Shown here in pieces: positions 32,069 to 40,888 of a stretch of 61,222 nucleotides of DNA. The first letter of the stretch is position 1, and the number at the start of each line of letters is the position of its first letter. The DNA lies in NCBI GenBank assembly GCA_021788095.1, contig JAJYLB010000021.1, positions 1 through 61,222 of the forward strand, given 5' to 3'. The notes below the pieces were generated by a model. The model searched no databases and was not told the origin of the DNA. It saw nothing but the letters and a program-made list of their open reading frames with translations. Position numbers and translations under genes: made by a program. Source of the stretch: Acidobacteriota bacterium (GTDB taxonomy: Bacteria; Acidobacteriota; Terriglobia; Acidiferrales; UBA7541).

Positions 32069-33322
32069 ATGGAACTGGCACTTCTGGGCGGGGCCCCGGT
32101 TCGCCAAAAGCCATTCCCCATTTGGCCCGACTACGGTGACGCCGAACGCGAATCGCTCCTGGAAGTGCTCCACAGCGGCTCGTGGGGCGGCTACAACCGG
32201 AAAGTCAGCGAATTCGAAGGAATGTTTGCGACGTTGCATGGCGTGAATCATGCGGTGTCCTGCGCCAACGGAACGGTCGCGCTGGAAGTGGCGCTTCGCT
32301 CGCTGGGCATTCGGTGCGGCGACGAGGTGATTGTTCCCGCCATCACTTTTGTGTCGACGGCAACTTCCGTTCTCCTCTGCCACGGCGTTCCGGTCTTTGT
32401 GGATATCGATCCCCTCACTTTGAACCTGCTTCCCGACGCCGTCGAGGCGGCCGTGACTCCGCGCGCGAAAGCCATCGTGGCCGTGCATTTCGGGGGTCAT
32501 CCCGCCGATATGGATCGCTTGCCGGAGATCGCCCGCCGTCACGGCCTCGCTCTTATCGAGGACGCCGCCCACGCTCCCGGCGGGGCTTGGCGAGGCGTTC
32601 CCGTCGGAAATTTCGGTGATGCGGCTACGTTCAGCTTCCAGGCATTCAAGCTGGTCACTTCGGGAGAAGGCGGAGTTCTGCTGACCAACTCTTCTGATCT
32701 GGCGGAACGGATGTGGAGTTATTGCAATCAGGGCAGGCGGAAGAGCGGGGGCTGGTTCGAGCACTTCACTCTGGGGAGCAACTACCGCATCACCGGTTTT
32801 CAGGCCGCTTTGCTCTGCGCCCAATTGCAGAAGCTTCCGCAGCAAATCGAGACGCGATCGCAAAACGTCGGCTATCTCCGCCGGCTTCTTACGGACTTTC
32901 CTGGTCTGGCGCTGCCCCAGGACGATTCTCGTGTTTCCCGGCACCCGTATTATTTGCTGACTCTGAGATACGACAAAAGCGCCTTTGGCGGCCTCCCTCG
33001 CGACGTATTCCTCCGCGCGGTCCAAGCCGAGGGTATTCCCGCCCTGCCCACTTATCCTCATCCCCTTTACCTCAACCCGGTTTTTCACGAAGAGGCGCTC
33101 CCCCCCTGTCGCTGTGCCCAGTGGAAGGCCGCGCAGAACTACCAAGCGCTTTCCCTGCCGGAAAGCGAACGCATCTGCAAAACGGGCATCTGGCTGGAGC
33201 ACAACCTGTTTCTGGGCGGCCGCACGGACATGGAGGATATTCTGGCTGCCTTCGACAAAGTCCGGCGGCAGGCGGATTCCCTTCGTTCTTTTTCGTCGGC
33301 ATCCGGAATTTCCAGCGAATGA
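32069..33322 (+). CDS. DegT/DnrJ/EryC1/StrS-family aminotransferase
   Basis: A protein of 417 residues, PLP-dependent, fold type I. HAVSCANGTVALEVALRSLG, then DEVIVPAITFVSTATSVLL and PVFVDIDPLTLNL form the substrate and cofactor clefts. LIEDAAHAPGG carries the Asp that binds the pyridine nitrogen, and FSFQAFKLVTSGEGG the Schiff-base Lys at about residue 194. Family members transaminate keto-sugars, including keto-inositols, to amino-sugars, or run in reverse. In a catabolic locus the reverse direction, removing the amino group of an amino-sugar acid, is an interesting possibility. Its TGA overlaps the ATG of the next gene (ATGA). Confidence 0.88.
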   Translation: MELALLGGAPVRQKPFPIWPDYGDAERESLLEVLHSGSWGGYNRKVSEFEGMFATLHGVNHAVSCANGTVALEVALRSLGIRCGDEVIVPAITFVSTATSVLLCHGVPVFVDIDPLTLNLLPDAVEAAVTPRAKAIVAVHFGGHPADMDRLPEIARRHGLALIEDAAHAPGGAWRGVPVGNFGDAATFSFQAFKLVTSGEGGVLLTNSSDLAERMWSYCNQGRRKSGGWFEHFTLGSNYRITGFQAALLCAQLQKLPQQIETRSQNVGYLRRLLTDFPGLALPQDDSRVSRHPYYLLTLRYDKSAFGGLPRDVFLRAVQAEGIPALPTYPHPLYLNPVFHEEALPPCRCAQWKAAQNYQALSLPESERICKTGIWLEHNLFLGGRTDMEDILAAFDKVRRQADSLRSFSSASGISSE

Positions 33323-36300
33323 TTTTCCCTCGCTTAGCTGCGCTCGCTATCGCCTTGGTTTTGGCCCTGCCTGGGTTCGCGCAGACCAGGCAGCCAACGC
33401 ACGACCCCCAATGGTCCTTCGAGGAAGACTTTGGCCACGGCATTCCCGGTTGGATGAGTTATCCGCTGTCGCAGGACGTCGGCTACGACCCGACGCTCTT
33501 CACCGCAGACGCGAGCGGCACACCCGCAGTGGTTCGCGATGTCGTCGACGAGGGCCAGCGCCGCCTACGGGTGGGGATGGTGCGGCCGCTGTCGTTTCGC
33601 GCCACTGCCGCGTCCGCTTTCCGCATCGTCTATTCCCTTCAGGCCTGCGGAACCATCCGCGGCGCCAGCGTCACTCTCGCCGGCGCGGATGGCCGGCGGT
33701 TCAGGGCCCCTCTCCCCGCCCAACCCGGCACGCACGACGTGAGGCTTGTCGGTGGCGATTTCCGCTTGCCTGATCACCGCGTGGCCCTGCAAGCGATTGT
33801 GCTCGAAGCAGACGTTGATCATCCAGCCTTCGGCTCGCACGTGCGTTTGGTTCTCAGCCGCTTCGAAATTCATGCCGAGCGCGCCGCTCGGCCGTCCTTG
33901 GTTGCTCCTGCCCTCGCCGCATCTCGCGTGGATCCGCTCCGCGTGGCGCGCGTGGTGGTGGACGCGCGGCATCCCCTCGTCGTGCACCTCGCCGGCTCCT
34001 CCTCGGCGGGCCTTGCCCTCTATCGCGGCGACGGCTCCCTGGCCGAGCGCGAATCGATTCCGGCAGGTCGCAGCCTTGATGCCCTGTCCGCCGGATCAGA
34101 TACCCCGCCCGGCCTTTGGACTGCGAAGGTGAGCGAAGGCAGCCAGGAGCAACAAACGTTCCGTTTTCTCGTCCTGGGTCCTGTGCCGGCCCATCCCCGC
34201 GTATTGCTGACCCCCAAACGCCTCCAGCAGCTCCGCTCGCAACCCGGCGGCGCGGCCCTGCAGCGACTCGTGCACCAGAGGGCGCGGGAATGGCGAGCCC
34301 TGACTCGGCAGGATGCCCAAGGGGGATTCAACATTCCGCGAACGTCACCCGATTCGGTCTTTCCAGGCCTGCCGGAATATTTTTCTCTTCTCGAACGATA
34401 CAGCGACGCGATCGTCTTCAACGCCCTCGATTCCGCTTTCGGACCGCACCCGGGCAGTTTCGCCGCCGCCCGCCAGGGCCTCCTGACCATCGCGCAATGG
34501 CCCTCCTGGACGCCGGCCTGGTTTGCCGCCCATGGCTTGCACACGTATTACGAAGTGGGAGTATTCTCCCAACGGATAGCCCTTGCGTACGATCTCACCG
34601 CCGCCCGTTTGGACTCGGCCGATCGTCAACGCATCGCGGAGGGCTTCTGGCGCAACGCGATTCAGCCCACGGTCGAGGAATATTTTTTCTCCGACCGCAT
34701 GCCGATTGCCGCCAGCAATTGGATGGCCAATTCCGTTGGCGGAGCGATCGCGCTCTGCGTGGCTCTCTACGGCGACGTTCCCTCCCGGAGCCGCCGCTAC
34801 GGAGTCGCCCTCGCCGAGCTGATCACGGCGTACGAACGATTGCTCAACGGGCTCTTTCCCGGCGACGGCAGCGAAGCCGAGCCTGCCGGATACGAAGATT
34901 TCGCTTTGGAAGGTATGTCCTGGGGCGCGGCTGCCCTGGCCTCGCTGGGCATTCGTCCGCCAGGTCTCGCCAGGATGATGGAAGCCTTCTGGTGGCCGCG
35001 TTATGCGGAATTCCGCCCCGGTCTGTTTCTCGACACCGGGGATTTCGGCGGCAATCTGCAGGCGCTCTCCGGCTTCGCATGGGCTGCGGAAAATTCGCGC
35101 GATCCCGCCGCCGAGGCCTTTTACGCGACGGCCGCCAGCCGGACCCTGTTCAATTTCCCCCAACTCCGGCACACGGGGCGCGCGCTCGAGTCGGCACCGG
35201 GATTGCTCGATTTGGTTTGCTGTACGAGTCCAGTGCCGAAAGTCCCCGATCCCGTCCCCTCTCGCATCTTCCCGTTGCGAGGCAGCGCCGTGCTGCGCAG
35301 CGGTTGGACTCCCGGCGACACGGTAATTTCCATTCGCGCCGGGCCGTGGTTCAATCACGAACATCACGACCAGGGCAATTTTCTCGTCGCCGCTTTCGGG
35401 GAGGAGTTGATCGGCGAGGCCGGCTACGCTGATTATTACAAGGATCCACGCTATGAGGACTACTTCACCCAGGCGCCCGGCCATAATACCGTCGTGCTCG
35501 GCGATGACCCCTTCAGCCAAGGGAACTACGACGGCCGCTATTGGAAGGCTCTTCACACTTTTCCTTCCTTTCGGCGACACGTGTTCTCCAGCGGCGTCGA
35601 TTATTTGGTCGCCGACCTCGCTCCTGCTTACAAAAAGCGCCTTACCCGATTCGTGCGCGAATATCTGTATCTGAAGCCCGATCTCTTGATTCTTCGCGAC
35701 CGCCTTCGTTCCGCTGCGCCGCGACGCTACTCCTGGCTCCTGCATCCCGCCGCGGGAACGGCGGTAACCACTTCCGGCTCGCAGGCGCAGATCGTAGGCG
35801 CCGCTGCACGCGCCCTGATCACCGTAGCCGACCCGGCAATTCCCTGGCGAGTTCAGCCGGCCCCCATCCCCATCAATGCTTACGACCAATTCACCGGCGG
35901 CCGGATTCCGCCTCGGCAGGTGCTACGCCTGAATCCGCCAATCAAACGGAACGCAGGTTTCCTGGTCGGAATTCGTTTCGAACGGAAAAGCACGTCGTTC
36001 CAGCCGCTCGAACCGATCCATTCGCCTTCCGCCGAAGGATTTCGCCTGCCAACCGGCGCCGGGGTCGCTTTATTCCGAACCACCACGGCTCCGCTCGAAA
36101 CCGCCCGCTCCGGCTCGCAGGGTTTTTCGACCGATGGCGATGAACTTGTTGTTCGACGAGTGGGAACCGATACGGTAGTTTTTGTCGCCCGCGCGCGCCA
36201 ACTCCGCCGAGACGGCTCCGTTCTGCTGGCGTCCACGGCCGTGGCCGACGAGGCAGCGGCAATCAGCGATTCGGCGCTCCGCGTATCCATTGCGTGCGAC

Positions 36301-36450
36301 CAAACCACCGATCTGCGCCTTTGGAGTGAACACCCTCCCCTGCGCGTCACGGTGGATGGCCAAATCGCCGCGGCCGAGCACACACGGGGCTTCCTCTTGG
36401 TCCCTCATCTCAGTCCCGGAGAACATGATGTCCGCGTCGTCTACCATTGA
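33319..36450 (+). CDS. Secreted heparinase II/III-like polysaccharide lyase
   Basis: A protein of 1043 residues with a signal peptide (FPRLAALAIALVLALPGFAQ). Residues about 25-290 form beta-sandwich modules of carbohydrate-binding type. An alpha/alpha toroid follows: RVLLTPKRLQQLRS, GLHTYYEVGVFSQRIALAYD, ASNWMANSVGGAIAL (Asn of the lyase site) and DGSEAEPAGYEDFALEGM. The heparinase II/III sandwich starts near FPLRGSAVLRSGW and contains WFNHEHHDQGNFLVAAFGEE, with the His and Asp expected of the active site and metal. Relatives cleave uronic-acid-containing polysaccharides by beta-elimination (heparin, heparan, alginate). It probably acts in the periplasm on the glycan imported by this locus. 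The start overlaps the DegT stop. Confidence 0.8.
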   Translation: MIFPRLAALAIALVLALPGFAQTRQPTHDPQWSFEEDFGHGIPGWMSYPLSQDVGYDPTLFTADASGTPAVVRDVVDEGQRRLRVGMVRPLSFRATAASAFRIVYSLQACGTIRGASVTLAGADGRRFRAPLPAQPGTHDVRLVGGDFRLPDHRVALQAIVLEADVDHPAFGSHVRLVLSRFEIHAERAARPSLVAPALAASRVDPLRVARVVVDARHPLVVHLAGSSSAGLALYRGDGSLAERESIPAGRSLDALSAGSDTPPGLWTAKVSEGSQEQQTFRFLVLGPVPAHPRVLLTPKRLQQLRSQPGGAALQRLVHQRAREWRALTRQDAQGGFNIPRTSPDSVFPGLPEYFSLLERYSDAIVFNALDSAFGPHPGSFAAARQGLLTIAQWPSWTPAWFAAHGLHTYYEVGVFSQRIALAYDLTAARLDSADRQRIAEGFWRNAIQPTVEEYFFSDRMPIAASNWMANSVGGAIALCVALYGDVPSRSRRYGVALAELITAYERLLNGLFPGDGSEAEPAGYEDFALEGMSWGAAALASLGIRPPGLARMMEAFWWPRYAEFRPGLFLDTGDFGGNLQALSGFAWAAENSRDPAAEAFYATAASRTLFNFPQLRHTGRALESAPGLLDLVCCTSPVPKVPDPVPSRIFPLRGSAVLRSGWTPGDTVISIRAGPWFNHEHHDQGNFLVAAFGEELIGEAGYADYYKDPRYEDYFTQAPGHNTVVLGDDPFSQGNYDGRYWKALHTFPSFRRHVFSSGVDYLVADLAPAYKKRLTRFVREYLYLKPDLLILRDRLRSAAPRRYSWLLHPAAGTAVTTSGSQAQIVGAAARALITVADPAIPWRVQPAPIPINAYDQFTGGRIPPRQVLRLNPPIKRNAGFLVGIRFERKSTSFQPLEPIHSPSAEGFRLPTGAGVALFRTTTAPLETARSGSQGFSTDGDELVVRRVGTDTVVFVARARQLRRDGSVLLASTAVADEAAAISDSALRVSIACDQTTDLRLWSEHPPLRVTVDGQIAAAEHTRGFLLVPHLSPGEHDVRVVYH

Positions 36451-37204
36451 GCTAGCATTCGCGGAGGTTGCCGACTGGAACCTCTTCGATGCCAACGCGC
36501 GTGTTGGGCGATCGGGCATGCAAGGCGTGTTGGCGCTCGAGAGCGGCGAGCTGTTGCTCGAGATGGACCGCTTTGGCATTCGGCGCGCCATGGTTTCCCA
36601 TTTCGCTGCCGAAGAATACGACGCCCAACGAGGAAACGATCTGCTCGGCCAAGCCATTGAAAGCGCCGATAGGCTTTTCCCGCTCTGGGCCGCGATACCC
36701 GATGCGGGCTTCATCGAATCGCTCGAGCGCAGGCGGCCACGGGCGGTTCGCTTGTCATACGGCGCCAAGAAACACAATTTCTCTCCTGCTTTGTGGTGTT
36801 CCGGCGCGCTGCACGACTATCTCCAGCAAAATTCTATTCTTGCCGTTGTCGCCAAGGAGGATATCGAGTGGGAGTCGCTGGCGCGGCTCCTCGAAAACTT
36901 CCCCCGGCTCGACCTCCTTCTGCTCGATGCCGGCTACCGCGCCGACCGGTACCTCTTCCCTCTTCTGCAACGCTTCGCTCATCTCTATTTCGACAGCTCG
37001 ACCTATCTGGCGCATCGCCAGCTCGAGACCTTTGTGAATCGGTTTGGTCCAGATCGCCTGGTTTTCGGCAGCCGTCTCCCACTCTATACACCGGGGGCCG
37101 CAGTGGCGGTGCTGGTCACAGCCCGGATCCGGGAGGAAGCCAAACGCGCCATCGCCGGCCGAACCCTGGCTCGCCTGCTGAGCGTCGAATCGGAGTCGAG
37201 ATGA
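36428..37204 (+). CDS. Amidohydrolase-2-like protein lacking metal ligands
   Basis: A protein of 258 residues of the amidohydrolase-2 TIM-barrel type, start overlapping the lyase stop by 23 bp; the ATG 3 bp upstream (36425) is also possible, but GGAG is better spaced for 36428. In place of the usual DxHxH at strand 1 it has LFDANARVG. The barrel His after LLLLDAGYRAD is absent, and the last strand reads FGSRLPLY where the catalytic FGSDLPY would be expected. The next gene has all of these intact. It is therefore likely a pseudoenzyme acting as partner or regulator of its neighbour, or a barrel with a changed chemistry. Confidence 0.65.
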   Translation: MSASSTIELAFAEVADWNLFDANARVGRSGMQGVLALESGELLLEMDRFGIRRAMVSHFAAEEYDAQRGNDLLGQAIESADRLFPLWAAIPDAGFIESLERRRPRAVRLSYGAKKHNFSPALWCSGALHDYLQQNSILAVVAKEDIEWESLARLLENFPRLDLLLLDAGYRADRYLFPLLQRFAHLYFDSSTYLAHRQLETFVNRFGPDRLVFGSRLPLYTPGAAVAVLVTARIREEAKRAIAGRTLARLLSVESESR

Positions 37205-38007
37205 AGCCGCCGCTCCCCATCTGCGACTGTCACGGCCATTTTGGCGTTCATCCCGATTTCCCAGCCTATGCGCAAACGGCGGAAGACCTGGTTGCCGTGA
37301 TGGATCTGCTGGGAATCGAGCTGCTGGCAGTGACTTCAACGCTGGCCTGCTACTCCGACTGCCCGCGGGGAAATGCGGAGGTAGCCGCTCTCTTGGAAAA
37401 ATATCCAACGCGCTTTCGCGGCTACGTGACGGTGAATCCCAATCCACCGGGCGAGGCGCTGGCGGAGTTACAACGTTGGAAGCGTTTTCACACTCCGCCG
37501 CTGATCAAGCTTCATCCCGACCTGCATCATTACCCCGTGGACGGGCCGCATTATCGGCCCGTTTGGGAACATGCCAACCAGACGCGCGCCGTTGTGCTCG
37601 TCCACACCTGGGAGTCGGATCCCAACTGCGGGCCGCTGCTGCTCGCGCCCGTGGCACGACAGTTCCCTCAGGCGAGGATCATTCTGGGCCATTCCGGAGT
37701 CACTTGGCGCGGCTACGAGCAGGCCGTCGAAGCGGCGCAGGCGGCCTCCAATCTGTTCCTAGACATCAGCGGCTCCCAGTCGCATCGAACCGTGATCGAA
37801 TGGATGACGGAGCGTCTCGGCGCCGACCGCGTCTTGTTTGGGTCTGATTTGCCGTATCTGGAGGCGGCCACGTCGCTGGGCCGGGTCCTGGCGGCGCGGC
37901 TGGCGCAGGCGGAAAAGGAGAAAATTCTGCGTACGAATTTTCTTTGTTTGTTGGAGGAGTTCGGCGTGCCTTCCGCTCGCTCCGGGAGCGCAACCGAAGC
38001 GCGATAG
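37201..38007 (+). CDS. Amidohydrolase-2 family metal-dependent hydrolase
   Basis: A protein of 268 residues that starts on ATGA overlapping the preceding stop. Metal ligands are present: CDCHGHFG (HxH), LIKLHPDLHHYP, VVLVHTWESDPN, IILGHSGVTW and LFGSDLPYLE (last-strand Asp). Members include lactonases (fuconolactonase, 2-pyrone-4,6-dicarboxylate lactonase) and decarboxylases, all using one zinc or manganese. Given the sugar context, lactone or amide hydrolysis is more likely than decarboxylation. It is the active counterpart of the metal-less paralogue immediately upstream. The two appear to be an ancient tandem pair that has diverged strongly. Confidence 0.82.
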   Translation: MKPPLPICDCHGHFGVHPDFPAYAQTAEDLVAVMDLLGIELLAVTSTLACYSDCPRGNAEVAALLEKYPTRFRGYVTVNPNPPGEALAELQRWKRFHTPPLIKLHPDLHHYPVDGPHYRPVWEHANQTRAVVLVHTWESDPNCGPLLLAPVARQFPQARIILGHSGVTWRGYEQAVEAAQAASNLFLDISGSQSHRTVIEWMTERLGADRVLFGSDLPYLEAATSLGRVLAARLAQAEKEKILRTNFLCLLEEFGVPSARSGSATEAR

Positions 38008-38114
38008 GGGCGAATTGTCGCGCTGCGACGGAGCGGCGAGCGTGGAAGCTCCGCCGCGGCCGACGCGCAAATTCAGCATGAATCGCTTGCCCTTTGGCAA
38101 GCAAGGTGAATGCA

Positions 38115-39173
38115 ATGGAAAAGATTCGCGTGGGGGTGATTGGACTGGGGATCATGGGCGAGCTCTACGTGAAGGTTTACTCGGCCCATCCTCTGGCGAG
38201 CGTGGTCGCCGTCAGCAGTCGGCGGCAGAAGCGCGTGGACGAGATCCAGGCGCGCTTCCACGTTCCCCATGGTTTCACTGATTATGGCCAAATGGTCGAG
38301 CGGAAAGATCTGGACGCCGTGGTCGTCGCCACGCCCGATCGGCACCACTTTGCTCCAGCTAGCGCCGCACTCGAGGCAGGCAAGCACGTGCTCGTCGAAA
38401 AACCCTTCACCACAAGCACCCGCGAAGCTGACGAATTGATCCGCCTTTCCCGCCGCGTCGGCAAGACGATCCAAGTGGCTTTTAATCACCGCTGGCTTTC
38501 CGCCTATCACGAAACCAAGCGGCAGATTGCCGCAGGGGAAATCGGCGCGCCACTCGCCGGCTACGCCCGAAAAAACGACACGATTTTCGTCGCCACCGAC
38601 TACATCTCCTGGGCCGGCGAAACCACTTGCGCCTGGTTCCTCTCTTCCCACGACATCGATCTGATGCGCTGGTGGCTCGCCTCGGAACCCCTGGAAGCCC
38701 GGGCTTGGGGCCGCGCCGAAGTGCTCCGAAACCGCGGCATTCCCACCTACGATCTGATTCAGGCTCAGGTCCGTTTCGCTTCCGGAGCCATCGTCACGTT
38801 CGAGTCGGCTTGGGTCTATCCCAATGCCTTCCCCACTATCGTGGATTCCTTCATGGAAGTCATTGGCAGCGCCGGCCTCGTGCATCTGGACCGCAAGCGG
38901 GAATCGATGGAAGTGAGCACCGAGAACAAATTCACCTATCCCAAGGGCTTTCTAACAGCGGAGATATTCGGCCGGCTTCGCGGCGCGTTTCCAGCTTGTC
39001 TCGAGGATTTCCTCTACGCCGTCGCGGAAGGCTCGACGCCCCAGGTCACCGCCCTCGACGGCCGCCAGACGACGGCCGCTCTCGAAGCCATCCATCGTTC
39101 GCTCGAAACGGGCGTCGGCGAATCCGTCGCCCCGCTTCCGCCCGACCTTGCCATTGCCGATGCGGCCCGCTGA
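38115..39173 (+). CDS. Gfo/Idh/MocA-family oxidoreductase
   Basis: A protein of 352 residues. ATG 38115 follows AAGGTG; the frame upstream is not conserved. The Rossmann fold is clear: RVGVIGLGIMGELYVKVY, VVAVSSR, AVVVATPDRHH and KHVLVEKPFTTS with the EKP Lys. The C-terminal sheet has NHRWLSAYHETKRQI, SSHDIDLMRWWL with a likely catalytic HDID His-Asp, and FASGAIVTFESAWVYP. These enzymes oxidise or reduce sugars or inositols with NAD(P), sometimes making 3-keto sugars. In the locus it could supply the keto-sugar for the DegT aminotransferase or take up its product. A 107-bp gap without features precedes it; the following symporter gene overlaps its end. Confidence 0.88.
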   Translation: MEKIRVGVIGLGIMGELYVKVYSAHPLASVVAVSSRRQKRVDEIQARFHVPHGFTDYGQMVERKDLDAVVVATPDRHHFAPASAALEAGKHVLVEKPFTTSTREADELIRLSRRVGKTIQVAFNHRWLSAYHETKRQIAAGEIGAPLAGYARKNDTIFVATDYISWAGETTCAWFLSSHDIDLMRWWLASEPLEARAWGRAEVLRNRGIPTYDLIQAQVRFASGAIVTFESAWVYPNAFPTIVDSFMEVIGSAGLVHLDRKRESMEVSTENKFTYPKGFLTAEIFGRLRGAFPACLEDFLYAVAEGSTPQVTALDGRQTTAALEAIHRSLETGVGESVAPLPPDLAIADAAR

Positions 39174-40857
39174 CCTCGCCGTTCTTTGCGCCTACTTTGC
39201 GACGATGCTCGCCGTGGGCGCCTTCTATGCCCGGCGGATCCACTCGCTCGACAGCTACTTCGCCGGCGGCAAGCAACTTCCCTGGTGGCTCGCCGGCGTT
39301 TCTTTCCTGATGTCGTATGTCAGCGCCCTTTCCATCGTTGTCTACGCCGGGCTCGGTTATCAGTTCGGTCTCACCGCTCTCTCGATCTACTGGACTACGG
39401 TCCCCGCAACAATTCTCATCACTCTTACGCTGGCCCGGCGCTGGCGCAGAACCGGAATCATCACTCCGGTAGAATTTCTCGAGACGCGCTTCTCCGCGTT
39501 TCTCCGCCAGGTGTTTGCCTGGTCGGGCGTTCCACTGAAGGTAATCGACGAAGGCCTGAAAATCGTGGCCATTGGGATATTCGTCTCCGTGGGAACCGGC
39601 CTGAAGCCGGCCGAGGCGATGATCGCCGTCGGCTTGATTACGCTCGCCTACACGACCATGGGAGGATTGTGGGCGGTGGTGATCACCGATTTCGCCCAGT
39701 TCGTCCTCGTGACCACGGTCATCGTCATGCTGCTTCCCCTCAGTTTGCGGGCAGCCGGCGGCTGGCGGCGGTTTATGGCGCAGGCTCCGCGTGGTTTCTT
39801 CCATCCGGTCCATTGGCCCTATGGTTGGACGTACGTTGGCGCGTTCTTCGTTCTTAGCACGCTCTCGCTGGCCGGGAATTGGTCGCTGATTCAGAAGTTC
39901 TATTCGACGCGCAGCGATCGCGAATGCCGCCGGGTCGGCTGGCTGGCTAGCTTCCTTTTTCTCATTCTTCCGCCGCTCTGGATTCTGAGCGGAATGGCGG
40001 CGCGGATCTTCCTCGCTCCTGCGGGGATCGATCCTCAGACAGTCTATGCACGCCTCAGCGCGTCGCTGCTGCCGCCGGGAATGCTGGGCTTGGTGGTGGC
40101 CGCCTTGTTTGCGGCAACGATGTCGGTGCTCTCCTCCGGGTACAACGTGACTGCCGCGGTTCTCACGGTCGACGTGCACCAGCGCTGGATTCATCCTCGC
40201 GCCTCACCAGACGAGCTGCTAGTCGTTGGCCGAGTGCTCACCTGTGCGATCGGCCTGCTTGCTCTGGCTCTCGCTCTCGCCGTCACCGACTTCCACTGGA
40301 CCATCTTCAATACCATGGTCGAAGCATTCAGTTTCTTCCTTCCGCCAACGGTGCTTCCCATGCTCGCCGGCCTGCTGAGTCGCCGCCTTTCCTCCCGCGG
40401 AGCTTTGGCCGGTTTTGCGGTCGGAATTCTGGCCGGCGCCGCGCTTCTCGGCTACCAGGCATGGGCAAGGCCCGCGAACGCAGCCTCGTTTCAGGAATGG
40501 AGCATTTTCTTGCCCACGGCTCTAACGCTTCTGACGTTGTGCGGCGCGGCGCTTTGGCTCCCCGCCCAGGGCGCCGAAGGGGAGCAAGTCGCACGTTTTT
40601 TCCTTCGGCTGGAGGAGCCGGCGGCCCTCACGAGTGATCGAGAAGTCGCCAGCCCCGCTCCAATCGTCGGATTGGTGATTCTCGTGATGGGCCTCGTTCT
40701 GACTCTGCTGGGATCGGGAATCGTCGGCGTTCACGCAAACGGGCTGACGGCTTCGACCGGAGCGTTTTTTGTCGCGATCGGAATCTGGATGCGCGGCGGG
40801 CGCGCGATGCGGGCTGTTTCGACGCTTTTCTGGCGGCGGCCGCGCGGCGCACGATAA
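39160..40857 (+). CDS. Sodium:solute symporter (SSS family)
   Basis: A protein of 565 residues with about 13 membrane helices, start overlapping the oxidoreductase end by 14 bp. LAVLCAYFATMLAVGAFYARR, then SYFAGGKQLPWWLAGVSFL and MSYVSALSIV, cover helices 1-2. TPVEFLETRFSAFLRQ and YTTMGGLWAVVITDFAQF match the sodium-site helices. MSVLSSGYNVTAAVLTVDV is another family signature. It differs clearly from the symporter at 24416-26200, so the locus carries two inner-membrane carriers, perhaps for two breakdown products such as an unsaturated uronate and an amino sugar. Confidence 0.9.
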   Translation: MRPADLAVLCAYFATMLAVGAFYARRIHSLDSYFAGGKQLPWWLAGVSFLMSYVSALSIVVYAGLGYQFGLTALSIYWTTVPATILITLTLARRWRRTGIITPVEFLETRFSAFLRQVFAWSGVPLKVIDEGLKIVAIGIFVSVGTGLKPAEAMIAVGLITLAYTTMGGLWAVVITDFAQFVLVTTVIVMLLPLSLRAAGGWRRFMAQAPRGFFHPVHWPYGWTYVGAFFVLSTLSLAGNWSLIQKFYSTRSDRECRRVGWLASFLFLILPPLWILSGMAARIFLAPAGIDPQTVYARLSASLLPPGMLGLVVAALFAATMSVLSSGYNVTAAVLTVDVHQRWIHPRASPDELLVVGRVLTCAIGLLALALALAVTDFHWTIFNTMVEAFSFFLPPTVLPMLAGLLSRRLSSRGALAGFAVGILAGAALLGYQAWARPANAASFQEWSIFLPTALTLLTLCGAALWLPAQGAEGEQVARFFLRLEEPAALTSDREVASPAPIVGLVILVMGLVLTLLGSGIVGVHANGLTASTGAFFVAIGIWMRGGRAMRAVSTLFWRRPRGAR

Positions 40858-40888
40858 AAGGCCTCGATCTTTGCTTGGAAGGGGGAAA

